From the NCBI RefSeq assembly GCF_001514145.1, contig NZ_KQ948682.1, positions 1 to 64,000 of the forward strand: DNA of 64,000 nt, given 5' to 3'. This document shows positions 41,601 through 50,400 of this stretch, one piece after another. Made by a program: the position numbers and the translations under genes. How positions within the stretch are numbered: the first letter of the stretch is position 1; each line of letters starts with the position of its first letter. Origin of the DNA: Streptomyces canus (lineage in GTDB: Bacteria > Actinomycetota > Actinomycetes > Streptomycetales > Streptomycetaceae). Below the pieces are notes generated by a model. The model was given only the letters and a program-made list of their open reading frames with translations. It was not told the DNA's origin and did not search any database.

Positions 41601-41724
41601 CCGGCACCACTGTCTCCTGCGGCCCGTCCGCGACGGCCGTCGACGGCAGCAGCGGGCTCAGACCGGCCGCCAGTACGGCGGAAGCGGCGACGAGACGCAG
41701 ACGTACGGTGGCATGACGAGCCAA
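38650..41724 (-). CDS. Large secreted FG-GAP/VCBS-repeat protein
   Basis: A 1024-residue exported protein with a signal peptide (LVAASAVLAAGLSPLLPSTAVA, only partly quoted). The middle is beta-propeller-like (GRYLLFTAPTTQYALRL, GRYLYWTCDGKAGVYDR). The C-terminus from about 820 has FG-GAP/VCBS calcium-binding repeats: GDLSGDRCNDVL, GDVTKDGRPDLI, GDLNGDGIGDLL and GDITGDGKADLV. A FlgD-like Ig segment near 730-780 (LPNGSYDWTVTVTP) is likely. These proteins are abundant in the Streptomyces secretome; adhesion or polymer binding is plausible but unproven. No catalytic residues were identified. Confidence 0.8.
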   Translation of the reverse strand: MARHATVRLRLVAASAVLAAGLSPLLPSTAVADGPQETVVPAALRDYGLSAAFRSPSTGTGHDAAGAQGVFHTLEGRGGLLWTRYADGESVSVPAAPAGTALGTTGTDVLAYKSADRVDFWDATDGTSRSLRIPDGLAYVTSYDNLTIGYRNVTAEDGTSSRQMHLLTPGPDGTTADLAVTGGPAGLVLGPAAGADSGMLYFRASVAGEPGLAAVDRATGEVRGWSGPLPVSYSRVSLGGGHVVVHALDKATVLVLPRDLSVAPVELRLAGVSDGANATYNLAVVGDWLVNGVNSTTAQPLAGGAPVTLLRTSQNGIAAGHDGTAVKIGNGTGEQGIQRLTPGADGGPPVVTLVKPLPKPALPIQGLSLEQGRLVGMDYYREWTRADWSRTVAASGTPAFGERSNFTTDVVHPVCTDTDVACGQVNGTADGRIVWLSHDETSDRISVHGPGDDGVWERTGLPTGGRVTDVSGRYLLFTAPTTQYALRLDDDGAPVVTRSPGAAALSGDVLWTAGTTPGAVTAYDLTAKKTTETLTTDAGCTPTELQALGRYLYWTCDGKAGVYDRTAKQSVSVPTGEAKLGDGYVVTHDKQAGKLTLTTVAGGTPASRVIGDLPDTGVSQRDVRWTVDESGANAAYVDGKEQVHLVPSGVPQQPLRLLAPAAKASSVKAHTFDTIPDTLTTLLLSKPTSGWDVTVRNRATGKVYGDRVDGTAARGELNVGWSGLDPKGTGDAYLPNGSYDWTVTVTPADGVGAPLTVTGTVKLVKGTAVRRDHVGDDGFGELLTLNSSGALTFQQSNGKGTFSGKVSASGWPTSVKAVPFGDLSGDRCNDVLVRPSSGALRLYKPGCGAALKPSTPYTSLGTSGWNQYDVLTAPGDVTKDGRPDLIARNTSTGAVYLYKGTSSGKLSARVKLYDNWKTYKKVVGAGDLNGDGIGDLLAQDKSNNVYRYYGKGNGTFAARVKVFTNWGGSYNVIVGVGDITGDGKADLVSRDSGGNVWRNNGNGKGSFGARVKIASGWQGYKGLF

Positions 41725-41876
41725 GGAAGACCCCCTAAGAAGGAGACGGACGGCCCACCGGCGTGCGGTGTCCCTGGCCCCCCGGCCATCACGCCCGTCT
41801 CATAAGTGGGCTGATCTTACCTTCTCTTCACCTTGACGGAGAGCCCTTTCTGTCGGGGCACACACGTGACACGACA

Positions 41877-41920
41877 AACGCCGTGGCCCCCCGTCAGATA
41901 CGACGGGGGGCCACGGCGTT
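41877..41920 (-). terminator. Hairpin terminator of the second DEAD-box gene
   Basis: AACGCCGTGGCCCCCCGTC (41877-41895) pairs perfectly with 41902-41920 around a 6-base loop, starting 16 bases after the helicase stop. Confidence 0.85.
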
Positions 41921-41935
41921 CACTTCTCAGAGGCG

Positions 41936-44071
41936 TCAGCCGTTGCGCTTCCAGCGCGGCTTGTCGTCGCGGCGGCCGAAGGAGGAGCCGGCCGGGCGGT
42001 CGTCACGACGGCCGTGCGGGCGGTCGTGGCCGCCGGAGCGGAAGCCGCCACCGGTGGGGCGGTCGCCCTGACGGTCACGGTTGAAGGGACGGTCGCTGCC
42101 CCGGTGGGTGGACGGACGCTCGTCACGACGGTCGCGGTTGAAACCGCCGCCGGTGGGGCGGTCGTCACGGCGGAAGCCGCCCGAGGGACGCTCGTCACGA
42201 CGGTCACGGTTGAACCCACCGCCGGTGGGGCGGTCGTCACGACGGTCGCGGTTGAAGCCACCCGAGGGGCGGTCGTCACGGCGGAAGCCGCCCGAGGGAC
42301 GCTCGTCACGACGGTCGCGGTTGAACCCACCGCCGGTGGGGCGGTCGTCACGGCGGTCGCGGTTGAAGCCGCCACCCGAGGGACGGTCGTCACGACGCTC
42401 GAAGGAACGGCCACCACGGTCGTCACGGCGGAACCCGCCCCGCTCGCCGTCACGGCGGTCGCGGTTGAAGCCGCCACGGTCGTCACGACGCTCGAAGGAA
42501 CGGCCACCACGGTCGTCCCGACGGTCGTCACGACGCTCGTAGTTGCCCCGCTCGTCACGGCGCTGACGCGGCTGCTCGTACGCGGGACGCTCGGCGGGCT
42601 GCTCGGAAACCGCGGCCTCGGCCTCAGCCGCCTCCACGGCCTCGGCCACCACGGCCTGCGCCTCGGCGACCGCCGTCTCCGGGTCCTCACCGCGCTCGCG
42701 GGCGGCCCGGGCGACCAGGCGGTCGGCCTCCTCGCGCAGCTCGGTCGCGCGCCGCTGCGCCCGCTCGAGCTCCTTGGTGAGCTGGGCGACCTCGCGCTCG
42801 GCCTGCTGAGCCGCGTTGGCCGCGGACTCGGACTGGACCTCGGTCATCGAACGGGCGCCGGTGATCTCGGCGACCTCGGGCTCGAAGGCGGTACCGGAGT
42901 TGATGATGTGACGCCCGGCGTCGACGCCCGCGTCCTCCATCAGCCGGAAGATCTGCCGGCGCTGGTGCGGCAGCGACAGGGACACGACCGTGCCGGTGCG
43001 GCCCGCGCGAGCGGTACGGCCGGCGCGGTGCAGGTAGTCCTTGTGGTCACCGGCGGGGTCGACGTTCAGGACGAGGTCGATGCCGTCGACGTGGATGCCA
43101 CGGGCGGCGACGTCGGTCGCGACGAGCGCGTTGACGTAGCCCTTCTTGAAGTCCTCCAGCACACGGGTACGGGCGCCCTGCGTCATACCGCCGTGCAGCG
43201 CGTCGGCCTTCACACCGGAGTCGCACAGCTGCTCGGCGATACGGTCGGCGCCCAGCTGGGTCCGGACGAAGATGATGGTGCGGCCCTTGCGGGAGGCGAT
43301 GGCCGCGGTGACCGGCGCCTTGTCCTTGGGCTTCACGATCAGGATGTGGTGCGACATGGTCGTGACGTTGCCCTGGGCGCTGTCGACCTCGTGCGTGACC
43401 GGGTTGCTCAGGTAGCGCTTGACCAACGTGGAGATCTCGTTCTCCATCGTGGCCGAGAACAGCATCCGCTGGCCGCCGGCCGGGACCTGGTCGAGCAGCT
43501 CGGTGACCTCGGGCAGGAAGCCCAGGTCGGACATCTGGTCGGCCTCGTCGATGACGGCGACCTCGATGTCCTGCAGGGAGCAGGCGCCGCGGTTGATGAG
43601 GTCACGCAGCCGGCCCGGAGTGGCGACGAGCACGTCGACACCGCGCTCCAGGGCGTAGATCTGGTTGCTCATGGACGTACCGCCGCAGACGACCTTCATC
43701 TTCAGGCCCAGGACGTCGCCGTAGGGCTGCAGCGCGTCCGCGACCTGCATCGCGAGCTCACGCGTCGGGGTGAGGATGACGGCGCGCGGCCGGTGCTTCT
43801 CGGTGCGGCCGCCGGAGAGGCGGGCCAGGGTCGGCAGACCGAAGGAGAGGGTCTTGCCGGAGCCGGTGCGGCCACGGCCGAGGATGTCCTTGCCGGCCAG
43901 GGCGTCCGGGATGGTCGCGGCCTGGATCGGGAAGGGGGTGGTCACGCCGTTCTGGGCGAGCTTGCGCACAACGCCCTCGGGGAGACCGAGGTCCGCGAAG
44001 GTGACCTCGACAGTCTCCTCCGTGCCCTCGTTCTCGGGCACGACGACGTGATCAGTACTGGAAATGGACAT
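41936..44071 (-). CDS. DEAD-box ATP-dependent RNA helicase with long RD/RGG-like repeat tail
   Basis: A 711-residue helicase. Core (about 20-400): FADLGLPEGVVRKLAQNGV, FPIQAATIP, GRGRTGSGKT, PTRELAMQ, IDEADQM, SATME, ARGIHVDGID and HRAGRTARAG. A coiled-coil stretch (about 430-500, AERE...ELERAQRRATELREEAD) follows. The last 200 residues are a repeat tail of NRDRRDDRPTGGG-like units. The tail should be disordered and bind RNA, possibly supporting condensate formation. The leader (44072-44310) is gene-free with TATAGAT near 44220, as expected for a cold-regulated helicase mRNA. It resembles SCO4096-type helicases. Confidence 0.9.
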   Translation of the reverse strand: MSISSTDHVVVPENEGTEETVEVTFADLGLPEGVVRKLAQNGVTTPFPIQAATIPDALAGKDILGRGRTGSGKTLSFGLPTLARLSGGRTEKHRPRAVILTPTRELAMQVADALQPYGDVLGLKMKVVCGGTSMSNQIYALERGVDVLVATPGRLRDLINRGACSLQDIEVAVIDEADQMSDLGFLPEVTELLDQVPAGGQRMLFSATMENEISTLVKRYLSNPVTHEVDSAQGNVTTMSHHILIVKPKDKAPVTAAIASRKGRTIIFVRTQLGADRIAEQLCDSGVKADALHGGMTQGARTRVLEDFKKGYVNALVATDVAARGIHVDGIDLVLNVDPAGDHKDYLHRAGRTARAGRTGTVVSLSLPHQRRQIFRLMEDAGVDAGRHIINSGTAFEPEVAEITGARSMTEVQSESAANAAQQAEREVAQLTKELERAQRRATELREEADRLVARAARERGEDPETAVAEAQAVVAEAVEAAEAEAAVSEQPAERPAYEQPRQRRDERGNYERRDDRRDDRGGRSFERRDDRGGFNRDRRDGERGGFRRDDRGGRSFERRDDRPSGGGFNRDRRDDRPTGGGFNRDRRDERPSGGFRRDDRPSGGFNRDRRDDRPTGGGFNRDRRDERPSGGFRRDDRPTGGGFNRDRRDERPSTHRGSDRPFNRDRQGDRPTGGGFRSGGHDRPHGRRDDRPAGSSFGRRDDKPRWKRNG
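41990..42540 (-). repeat. Tandem repeats encoding the Arg/Asp/Gly-rich helicase tail
   Basis: The DNA repeats units of about 42 bases encoding GGFNRDRRDDRPTG, with shorter GGFRRDDRPSG and FERRDDRGG variants, ten or more copies in all. GTCGTCACGACG-type strings recur on the plus strand. Near-identity between units suggests recent expansion or gene conversion. Confidence 0.8.
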
Positions 44072-44310
44072 GCGTATGCGAAACCTTCCGGAGTCTCGTC
44101 GGCACGCGCCCGTCAACTCCGTGATTCGCAATACGACCGCCTCTATGCGGTCAGCCACGGTAAGGGAGAGAACGCGCCACACGGCGCGCTTCTGCTTTGG
44201 CGCCGGGCAAATGATCAAACGATCTATAACCATACGCACCCATCGCCCCCGAAGGCAAACCGATCCCCTCGTATGTATCCGAGGTCACTCGGGGCCTTTC
44301 ACGGGGTCCG

Positions 44311-44823
44311 TCACACCGGCGACCCGGCCGTGGGCGCCGGCTCCCGCCCGCTCAGCTGCGGGCCCGTCTCCGGCTGCGCCGACGACGACGGTTCGGCGGG
44401 CGGCGGCGACGGCGTGGGCGACGCGGGCGGCTCGCTGGACGGCGGCGGCTCCGGATCGGGCGTATGTGTGGGTGCCGGGTCGCTCCTCGTCGCCGACGGC
44501 ACCGGCTGAACCGACGTCCCCGGCTTCGCCCCCGCGGAGGCCGACGCACTCGCCGAGGCCGACGCCGGTGGGGACGCCGGCTCCTCGCCGCGCTTCCCCT
44601 TGTGCTTGCCGCGCTTGCCGTCCGGGCCCGCCCCGCCGAGCCCCACGGAACCGCCCGAGCCAGCGGATCCCCCGTCCGGCGCCTCATCGCCCCGCTCACC
44701 GGCGGAGTGCGACGGCTTCGCGCCGTCGTCTCCGCCGTCCCCGCCCACGCTCATGCAGCCCGCGGCGGCGGCGACGGCCATGACCGTGGCGGCCAGACGG
44801 ACGGGTACGTACAAGGGGCGCAC
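44311..44823 (-). CDS. Putative lipoprotein, low complexity
   Basis: A 170-residue protein with a lipoprotein signal (LAATVMAVAAAAGC, Cys near residue 23). The remainder is disordered: a Gly/Asp-rich stretch, a KRGKHKGKRG basic patch, (AS) repeats and a Pro/Ser/Glu-rich C-terminus. No domain is recognised. It may be a surface-anchored spacer protein. It sits between the helicase and the zincin gene on the same strand. Confidence 0.65.
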   Translation of the reverse strand: MRPLYVPVRLAATVMAVAAAAGCMSVGGDGGDDGAKPSHSAGERGDEAPDGGSAGSGGSVGLGGAGPDGKRGKHKGKRGEEPASPPASASASASASAGAKPGTSVQPVPSATRSDPAPTHTPDPEPPPSSEPPASPTPSPPPAEPSSSAQPETGPQLSGREPAPTAGSPV

Positions 44824-44913
44824 GAGCAGCCACCTCCGAGGGCGGTCGTCAAGAAGTCAACCTGCCCAACTCCCGCCGCCCACAAGAGGACACGCGCCCC
44901 GTTCGAAACGGAC

Positions 44914-45264
44914 TCAGCCGTAGCCGAGTGCGTGCAGCCGCGCGTCGTCGATCCCGAAGTGATGGGCGATCTCATGCACGACCGTCACCTCGGTCTCCGC
45001 GACGACGTCCTCCCGGGAATCACACATCCGGAGCGTCGGCCCCCGGTAGATCGTGATGCGGTCCGGCAGCACCCCGGCATACCACTCGCCCCGGTCGGTC
45101 AGTGGAGTGCCCTCGTACAGCCCGAGCAGCTCGGGATCGTCCGCCGGCGGTTCGTCCTCGACGAACACCGCGACGTTGTCCATCAGCCGCGTCAACTCCG
45201 GCGGAATCCGGTCCAGGGCCTCGGCGACCAGTTCCTCGAACTCCTCGCGCGTCATCTCCAGCAC
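44914..45264 (-). CDS. Minimal zincin metallopeptidase family protein
   Basis: A 116-residue protein starting VLEMTREEFEELVAEALDRIPPEL with a zinc-metallopeptidase motif HEIAHHFGIDD near the C-terminus (HExxHxxGxxD). It matches the short possible-zincin family (PF06262-type) found across actinobacteria. Substrates are unknown. GTG 45264 is chosen because GGAG lies eight bases upstream and the length then fits the family; ATG 45252 and the upstream 45339 are alternatives. It is divergent from the metallophosphoesterase gene. Confidence 0.8.
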   Translation of the reverse strand: MLEMTREEFEELVAEALDRIPPELTRLMDNVAVFVEDEPPADDPELLGLYEGTPLTDRGEWYAGVLPDRITIYRGPTLRMCDSREDVVAETEVTVVHEIAHHFGIDDARLHALGYG

Positions 45265-45348
45265 AAGCGCATTCTCCAGTACGACCATCCGTACGAGAGT
45301 CATGAGCACGCCCGCATATCCACGAGCGGACTTGGGCATACGGGACCA

Positions 45349-46932
45349 ATGGCCCGCGTCCCCGCCGCAGTCCTGAACGCCCGGAGCATCCTGAACGCCC
45401 TACGCAAGCCCCCGCGAGCCCTCGCCCGCCAGTACGGCAGGCGCCGATCCCACCCGTCCGTCGAGCTCGTCCACCAGCCGCACCCCTGGACCCGCGCCCT
45501 CGGCCTGGTCGCCGTCGTCCTCCTGGGCGCATGGCTCGGTCTGCTGATCGTCGGCAACGTCCGGGTCCCGGTCGGCCCCATGAACACGACGATGACCCTG
45601 CGCCCGTCCCTCTCCGGCGGCACGAAGATCAACGTGTCCCCGCTCGGCGCGCTCCAGCTGGACAGCCACCACGCGCCCGTCCGCCTCGACGTCAACGTCG
45701 ACCAGCTCGACCCGGAACGCTCCCAGGCCCTCGTCGACCACCCCGAGCGCCTCTCCGGCCTCCAGGACGAGGTCGCGACGGACGTCGAACACGGCACCCT
45801 CGACCTGGCCGTCCGCTCCGTCGTCGCGGTGGTGTCGGGCGCCACGGCCCTCGGCCTCGCCGTCTACCGCCGCCCGCGCCGGGCCCTCGCGGCCGGCGGC
45901 CTCGCCCTGACCCTCCTGGCGGCCTGCGGCGGCACGGCGTACGCCACCTGGAACCCGGAATCCGTCCTGGAGCCGAAGTTCTCGGGGCTGCTGTCCTCCG
46001 CCCCTTCCCTGGTCGGCAACGCGCGCAGCATCGTCACCGAATTCGACGTCTACCAGAAGGAGTTGGCCCGCCTGGTGACGAACGTGACGAAGCTCTACGA
46101 CGCCACGTCCACCCTCCCCGCCTACCAGCCGGACCCCACCACCATCCGGGTCCTGCACGTCTCCGACATCCATCTCAACCCCGCGAGCTGGAAGATCATC
46201 GCCTCGCTGGTGGAGCAGTACAAGGTCGACGTGATCGTCGACTCCGGCGACACCATGGACCACGGCACGGCGGCGGAGAACGGCTTCCTGGACCCGATCC
46301 CCGACCTCGGCGCGCCCTACGTCTGGGTCCGCGGCAACCACGACTCCCTCACCACCCAGCGCTACATGGAGGGCCTGAAGCGGGTCCACGTCCTGGACAA
46401 CGGCAAGGCGGAGACGATCGCCGGCCTGCGGTTCGCGGGCATCGGCGACCCCCAGTTCACCCCCGACCGTTCCACGAATCCCGGTGCCGACGAGTCCCAG
46501 GAGGCAGCGGGCGACCGCCTGGCCGCGGCCCTGCGCGAGCAACGGGCCGCGGGCACGCCGGTCGACCTCGCGATCGCCCACGAGCCCTCGGCGGCCCGCG
46601 AGGTCGACGGCGAGGTCCCGATGATCCTGTCGGGCCACCTCCACCACCAGGAGATGGAGGTCATGAAGAAGGGCACGCGACTGCGGGTGGAGGGCTCCAC
46701 CGGCGGCAGCGGGCTACGGGCCGTCGAGGGCAAGTACCCCGACCCCATCGAGGCCTCGATCCTCTACATGGACCGCGACACCCGCCGTCTGCAGGCCTGG
46801 GACGAGATCAAACTCGGCGGCCTCGGCCTCACGACGGCGGAGGTCAGCCGCCACCTCCCGGAGGACAACCAGCCGGGAGCGACACCCTCGCCCACGGGTT
46901 CGCCCAGCGGCTCACCCACGGGCACCCCCTAA
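45349..46932 (+). CDS. Membrane-anchored metallophosphoesterase
   Basis: A 527-residue protein with hydrophobic segments at about 50-72, 155-175 and 180-200 that bracket an extracytoplasmic segment. The calcineurin-like phosphoesterase domain lies at about 265-490: VLHVSDIHLNP, VDSGDTMDHG, VWVRGNHDS and MILSGHLHHQE provide the two-metal site. The C-terminus is a Pro/Ser/Gly tail. The closest known type is YkuE-like phosphohydrolase, which acts on lipid or nucleotide phosphates. No good ribosome-binding site precedes ATG 45349. It is followed by a tRNA array. Confidence 0.85.
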   Translation: MARVPAAVLNARSILNALRKPPRALARQYGRRRSHPSVELVHQPHPWTRALGLVAVVLLGAWLGLLIVGNVRVPVGPMNTTMTLRPSLSGGTKINVSPLGALQLDSHHAPVRLDVNVDQLDPERSQALVDHPERLSGLQDEVATDVEHGTLDLAVRSVVAVVSGATALGLAVYRRPRRALAAGGLALTLLAACGGTAYATWNPESVLEPKFSGLLSSAPSLVGNARSIVTEFDVYQKELARLVTNVTKLYDATSTLPAYQPDPTTIRVLHVSDIHLNPASWKIIASLVEQYKVDVIVDSGDTMDHGTAAENGFLDPIPDLGAPYVWVRGNHDSLTTQRYMEGLKRVHVLDNGKAETIAGLRFAGIGDPQFTPDRSTNPGADESQEAAGDRLAAALREQRAAGTPVDLAIAHEPSAAREVDGEVPMILSGHLHHQEMEVMKKGTRLRVEGSTGGSGLRAVEGKYPDPIEASILYMDRDTRRLQAWDEIKLGGLGLTTAEVSRHLPEDNQPGATPSPTGSPSGSPTGTP

Positions 46933-46938
46933 ACCGTT

Positions 46939-46968
46939 TTGGCGATACCTCCCGGCATCCCATATGCT
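46939..46968 (+). promoter_or_regulatory. Predicted promoter of the tRNA Glu-Asp-Phe array
   Basis: TTGGCG (46939-46944) and TATGCT (46963-46968) are separated by 18 bases, and the first tRNA starts 45 bases later. The same TATGCT hexamer occurs ahead of the tRNA-Lys and tRNA-fMet genes. Confidence 0.55.
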
Positions 46969-47012
46969 TCTCACGTCCCCGACGCGCTGAGAAGCGCCCA
47001 GGCGGGCCGATA

Positions 47013-47085
47013 GCCCTCATCGTCTAGCGGCCTAGGACGCCGCCCTTTCAAGGCGGTAGCACGGGTTCGAATCCCGTTGGGGGCA
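47013..47085 (+). tRNA. tRNA-Glu (TTC)
   Basis: A 73-nt cloverleaf. The acceptor GCCCTCA pairs with TGGGGGC, the anticodon loop CTTTCAA has anticodon TTC, and the T-arm is ACGGG-TTCGAAT-CCCGT. It is the first gene of a three-tRNA array ending at the terminator at 47303. Confidence 0.95.
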
Positions 47086-47123
47086 CGCATCACCGTGTGC
47101 GACACTGTTCGTGCACAACGCTT

Positions 47124-47198
47124 GGTCCTGTGGAGCAGTTTGGAGTGCTCGCCACCCTGTCAAGGTGGAGGCCGCGGGTTCAAATCCCGTCAGGACCG
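47124..47198 (+). tRNA. tRNA-Asp (GTC), copy 1
   Basis: A 75-nt cloverleaf. The acceptor GGTCCTG pairs with CAGGACC and has discriminator G73, and the anticodon loop CTGTCAA has anticodon GTC. It is identical over its whole length to the copy at 51466-51540. Confidence 0.95.
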
Positions 47199-47222
47199 CT
47201 GAGGTTTCCCCGGAAACCTCGC

Positions 47223-47296
47223 GGCTGGGTAGCTCAGTTGGTACGAGCGACCGCCTGAAAAGCGGTAGGTCGCCGGTTCGACCCCGGCCCCAGCCA
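47223..47296 (+). tRNA. tRNA-Phe (GAA)
   Basis: A 74-nt cloverleaf. The acceptor GGCTGGG pairs with CCCAGCC, the anticodon loop CTGAAAA has anticodon GAA, and the T-arm is GCCGG-TTCGACC-CCGGC. It is the last of the array, followed by a hairpin terminator. Confidence 0.95.
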
Positions 47297-47302
47297 CAGC
47301 AC

Positions 47303-47335
47303 AGACCCCGATCTCCGGATCGGGGTCTTGTTGTA
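47303..47335 (+). terminator. Terminator of the tRNA array
   Basis: AGACCCCGATC (47303-47313) pairs with GATCGGGGTCT (47318-47328) around a TCCG loop, followed by TGTTGT. Confidence 0.85.
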
Positions 47336-47411
47336 TGTGAACGTGCAGGCGAACCACCGGGGACAAAACCGTTCGCCAGTAATTTCCCGGGGATGAGATC
47401 CTGGATCGCGT

Positions 47412-50400
47412 ATGTCTACGCACCCTGCCCCCGCCCCCGGTACCCCCGCCTTCGGGGATCTCGCCGCCCGCCTGACCGAGCTGTCCCTGCGCGACGCGCA
47501 CCGGCTCGGGCGCAGGCTCGAAGGCGCGCGCAAGATCCGCAAGCCGGAGGCGCGGGCCGCCGTGCTGTCCGAGATCGAGGCGGAGGCCGGCAAGGGCCAG
47601 GAGCGCGTGCGTGCGCGCCGTGCGCGCGTGCCCGCCGTGTCCTATCCCGAGCAGCTTCCGGTCAGCCAGAAGAAGGACGACATCGCGGCCGCCATCCGCG
47701 ATCACCAGGTCGTGATCGTCGCCGGTGAGACTGGTTCCGGCAAGACCACTCAGATCCCGAAGATCTGCCTGGAGCTCGGCCGGGGCGTGAAGGGCATGAT
47801 CGGGCACACCCAGCCCCGTCGTATCGCCGCCCGCACGGTCGCCGAGCGGGTCGCCGAGGAGCTGGACACCCCGCTCGGCGAGGCCGTCGGCTGGAAGGTG
47901 CGGTTCACCGACCAGGTGAACCAGGACGCGACCTTCGTGAAGCTGATGACGGACGGCATCCTGCTCGCCGAGATCCAGACCGACCGCGAGCTGCGCGCCT
48001 ACGACACGATCATCATCGACGAGGCCCACGAGCGGTCCCTCAACATCGACTTCCTGCTCGGGTATCTGGCCCAGCTGCTGCCGAAGCGCCCCGACCTCAA
48101 GGTCGTCATCACCTCGGCGACCATCGACCCCGAGCGGTTCTCCCGGCACTTCGGTGACGCCCCGATCGTCGAGGTCAGCGGGCGGACGTATCCGGTGGAG
48201 GTGCGCTACCGCCCGCTCCTCGAAGACGACTCCGACGACGCCGACCGCGACCAGATCACCGCGATCTGCGACGCCGTCGAGGAGCTCCAGGGCGAGGGCA
48301 AGGGCGACATCCTCGTCTTCCTCTCCGGCGAGCGTGAGATCCGCGACACCGCGGACGCGCTGGTGAAGAAGAACTACCGCTTCACCGAGGTCCTGCCCCT
48401 GTACGCCCGCCTCTCGCACGCCGAGCAGCACCGCGTCTTCCAGCAGCACACCGGGCGCAGGATCGTTCTGGCGACCAACGTCGCCGAGACCTCCCTCACC
48501 GTCCCGGGCATCAAGTACGTGATCGACCCCGGCTTCGCCCGGATCAGCCGCTACAGCCACCGCACCAAGGTCCAGCGGCTGCCCATCGAGCCGGTCTCGC
48601 AGGCCAGCGCCAACCAGCGCAAGGGCCGCTGCGGCCGTACGTCGGACGGCATCTGCATCCGCCTGTACAGCGAGGAGGACTTCAACGGCAGGCCGGAGTT
48701 CACGGACGCCGAGATCCTGCGGACGAACCTCGCCTCCGTCATCCTCCAGATGACCGCCGCCGGCCTCGGCGACATCGAGAAGTTCCCGTTCATCGACCCG
48801 CCGGACCACCGCAACATCCGCGACGGCGTCCAGCTCCTCCAGGAACTGGGCGCGTTGGACCCGGCGCAGAAGGACGTACGCAAGCGGCTGACCGACACCG
48901 GCCGCAAACTCGCCCAGCTGCCCGTCGACCCGCGCCTGGCCCGTATGGTCCTGGAGGCCGACAAGAACGGCTGTGTGCGCGAGGTCATGGTCATAGCCGC
49001 CGCGCTCTCCATCCAGGACCCGCGCGAGCGCCCGGCCGACAAGCAGACCCAGGCCGACCAGCAGCATGCCCGCTTCAAGGACGAGACCAGCGACTTCCTC
49101 GCCTATCTCAACCTGTGGCGCTATGTCCGCGAGCAGCAGAAGGAGCGCGGATCGTCGTCCTTCCGCCGGATGTGCAAGCAGGAGTACCTGAACTTCCTGC
49201 GCATCCGCGAGTGGCAGGACATCTACTCCCAACTGCGCACGGTCGCCAAGCAGATGGGCATCCATCTCAACGAGGACGACGCGCCCGACCAGAGCGTCCA
49301 CGTCTCCCTCCTCGCCGGACTGCTCTCGCACATCGGCATGAAAGATGTGAAGGACGGCAACAAGAACGAGTATCTCGGCGCCCGGAGCGCCAAGTTCGCG
49401 ATCTTCCCGGGCTCGGCGCTCTTCAAGAAGCAGCCGCGGTTCGTCATGTCGGCGGAGCTGGTGGAGACCTCACGCCTGTGGGCGCGCGTCAACGCGAAGA
49501 TCGAGCCGGAGTGGGTCGAGCCGCTCGCCGAGCACCTGCTGAAGCGGACGTACTCCGAACCGCACTGGGAGAAGGACCAGGCCGCGGTGATGGCGTACGA
49601 GAAGGTCACGCTGTACGGCGTGCCGATCGTCGCCCAGCGGAAGGTGAACTACGGCCGTATCGACCCGGAGTCGAGCCGTGAGCTCTTCATCCGCAACGCC
49701 CTCGTCGAGGGTGACTGGCGCACCCACCACAAGTTCTTCGCCGACAACCGCAAGCTCCTCAGCGAGGTCGAGGAGTTGGAGCACCGGGCGCGGCGCCGGG
49801 ACATCGTGGTCGACGACGACACGCTGTTCGACTTCTACGACCAGCGGGTGCCCGAACACGTGGTGTCCGGGGCGCACTTCGACTCCTGGTGGAAGCGCAA
49901 GCGCCACGAGCAGGAGGACTACCTCGACTTCGAGCGCGCGATGCTCATCCGGGAGTCGGCGGAGGCGGTCACGAAGGCCGACTATCCCGACTCGTGGCGG
50001 CAGGGGCCTCTGAAGTTCCGGGTGACCTACCAGTTCGAGCCGGGCGCGGACGCGGACGGTGTGACGGTCCACATCCCGCTCCAGGTCCTGAACCAGGTGA
50101 CGGACGACGGCTTCGACTGGCAGATCCCGGGTCTGCGGGAGGAGCTGGTGACGGAGCTGATCCGTTCCCTGCCCAAGCCGATCCGTCGCAACTACGTACC
50201 GGCGCCGAACTTCGCGCGGCGCTTCCTGGATACGGCCGTCCCCCTCCAGGAGCCCTTGACGGTCACGATGGCCCGCGAACTGAAGCGCATGGTCGGCGTG
50301 CCGTTCGACGCGGAGGACTTCGACTGGACGCGGGTCCCGGAGCATCTGCGGATCACCTTCCGGATCGTCGACGAGCGGCGCCGGAATCTGGCCGAGGACA

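Noticed and set aside
41990..42540. CRISPR-like appearance of regular repeats
   Set aside because: The repeats are in frame inside a helicase gene with no unique spacers and no cas genes nearby.
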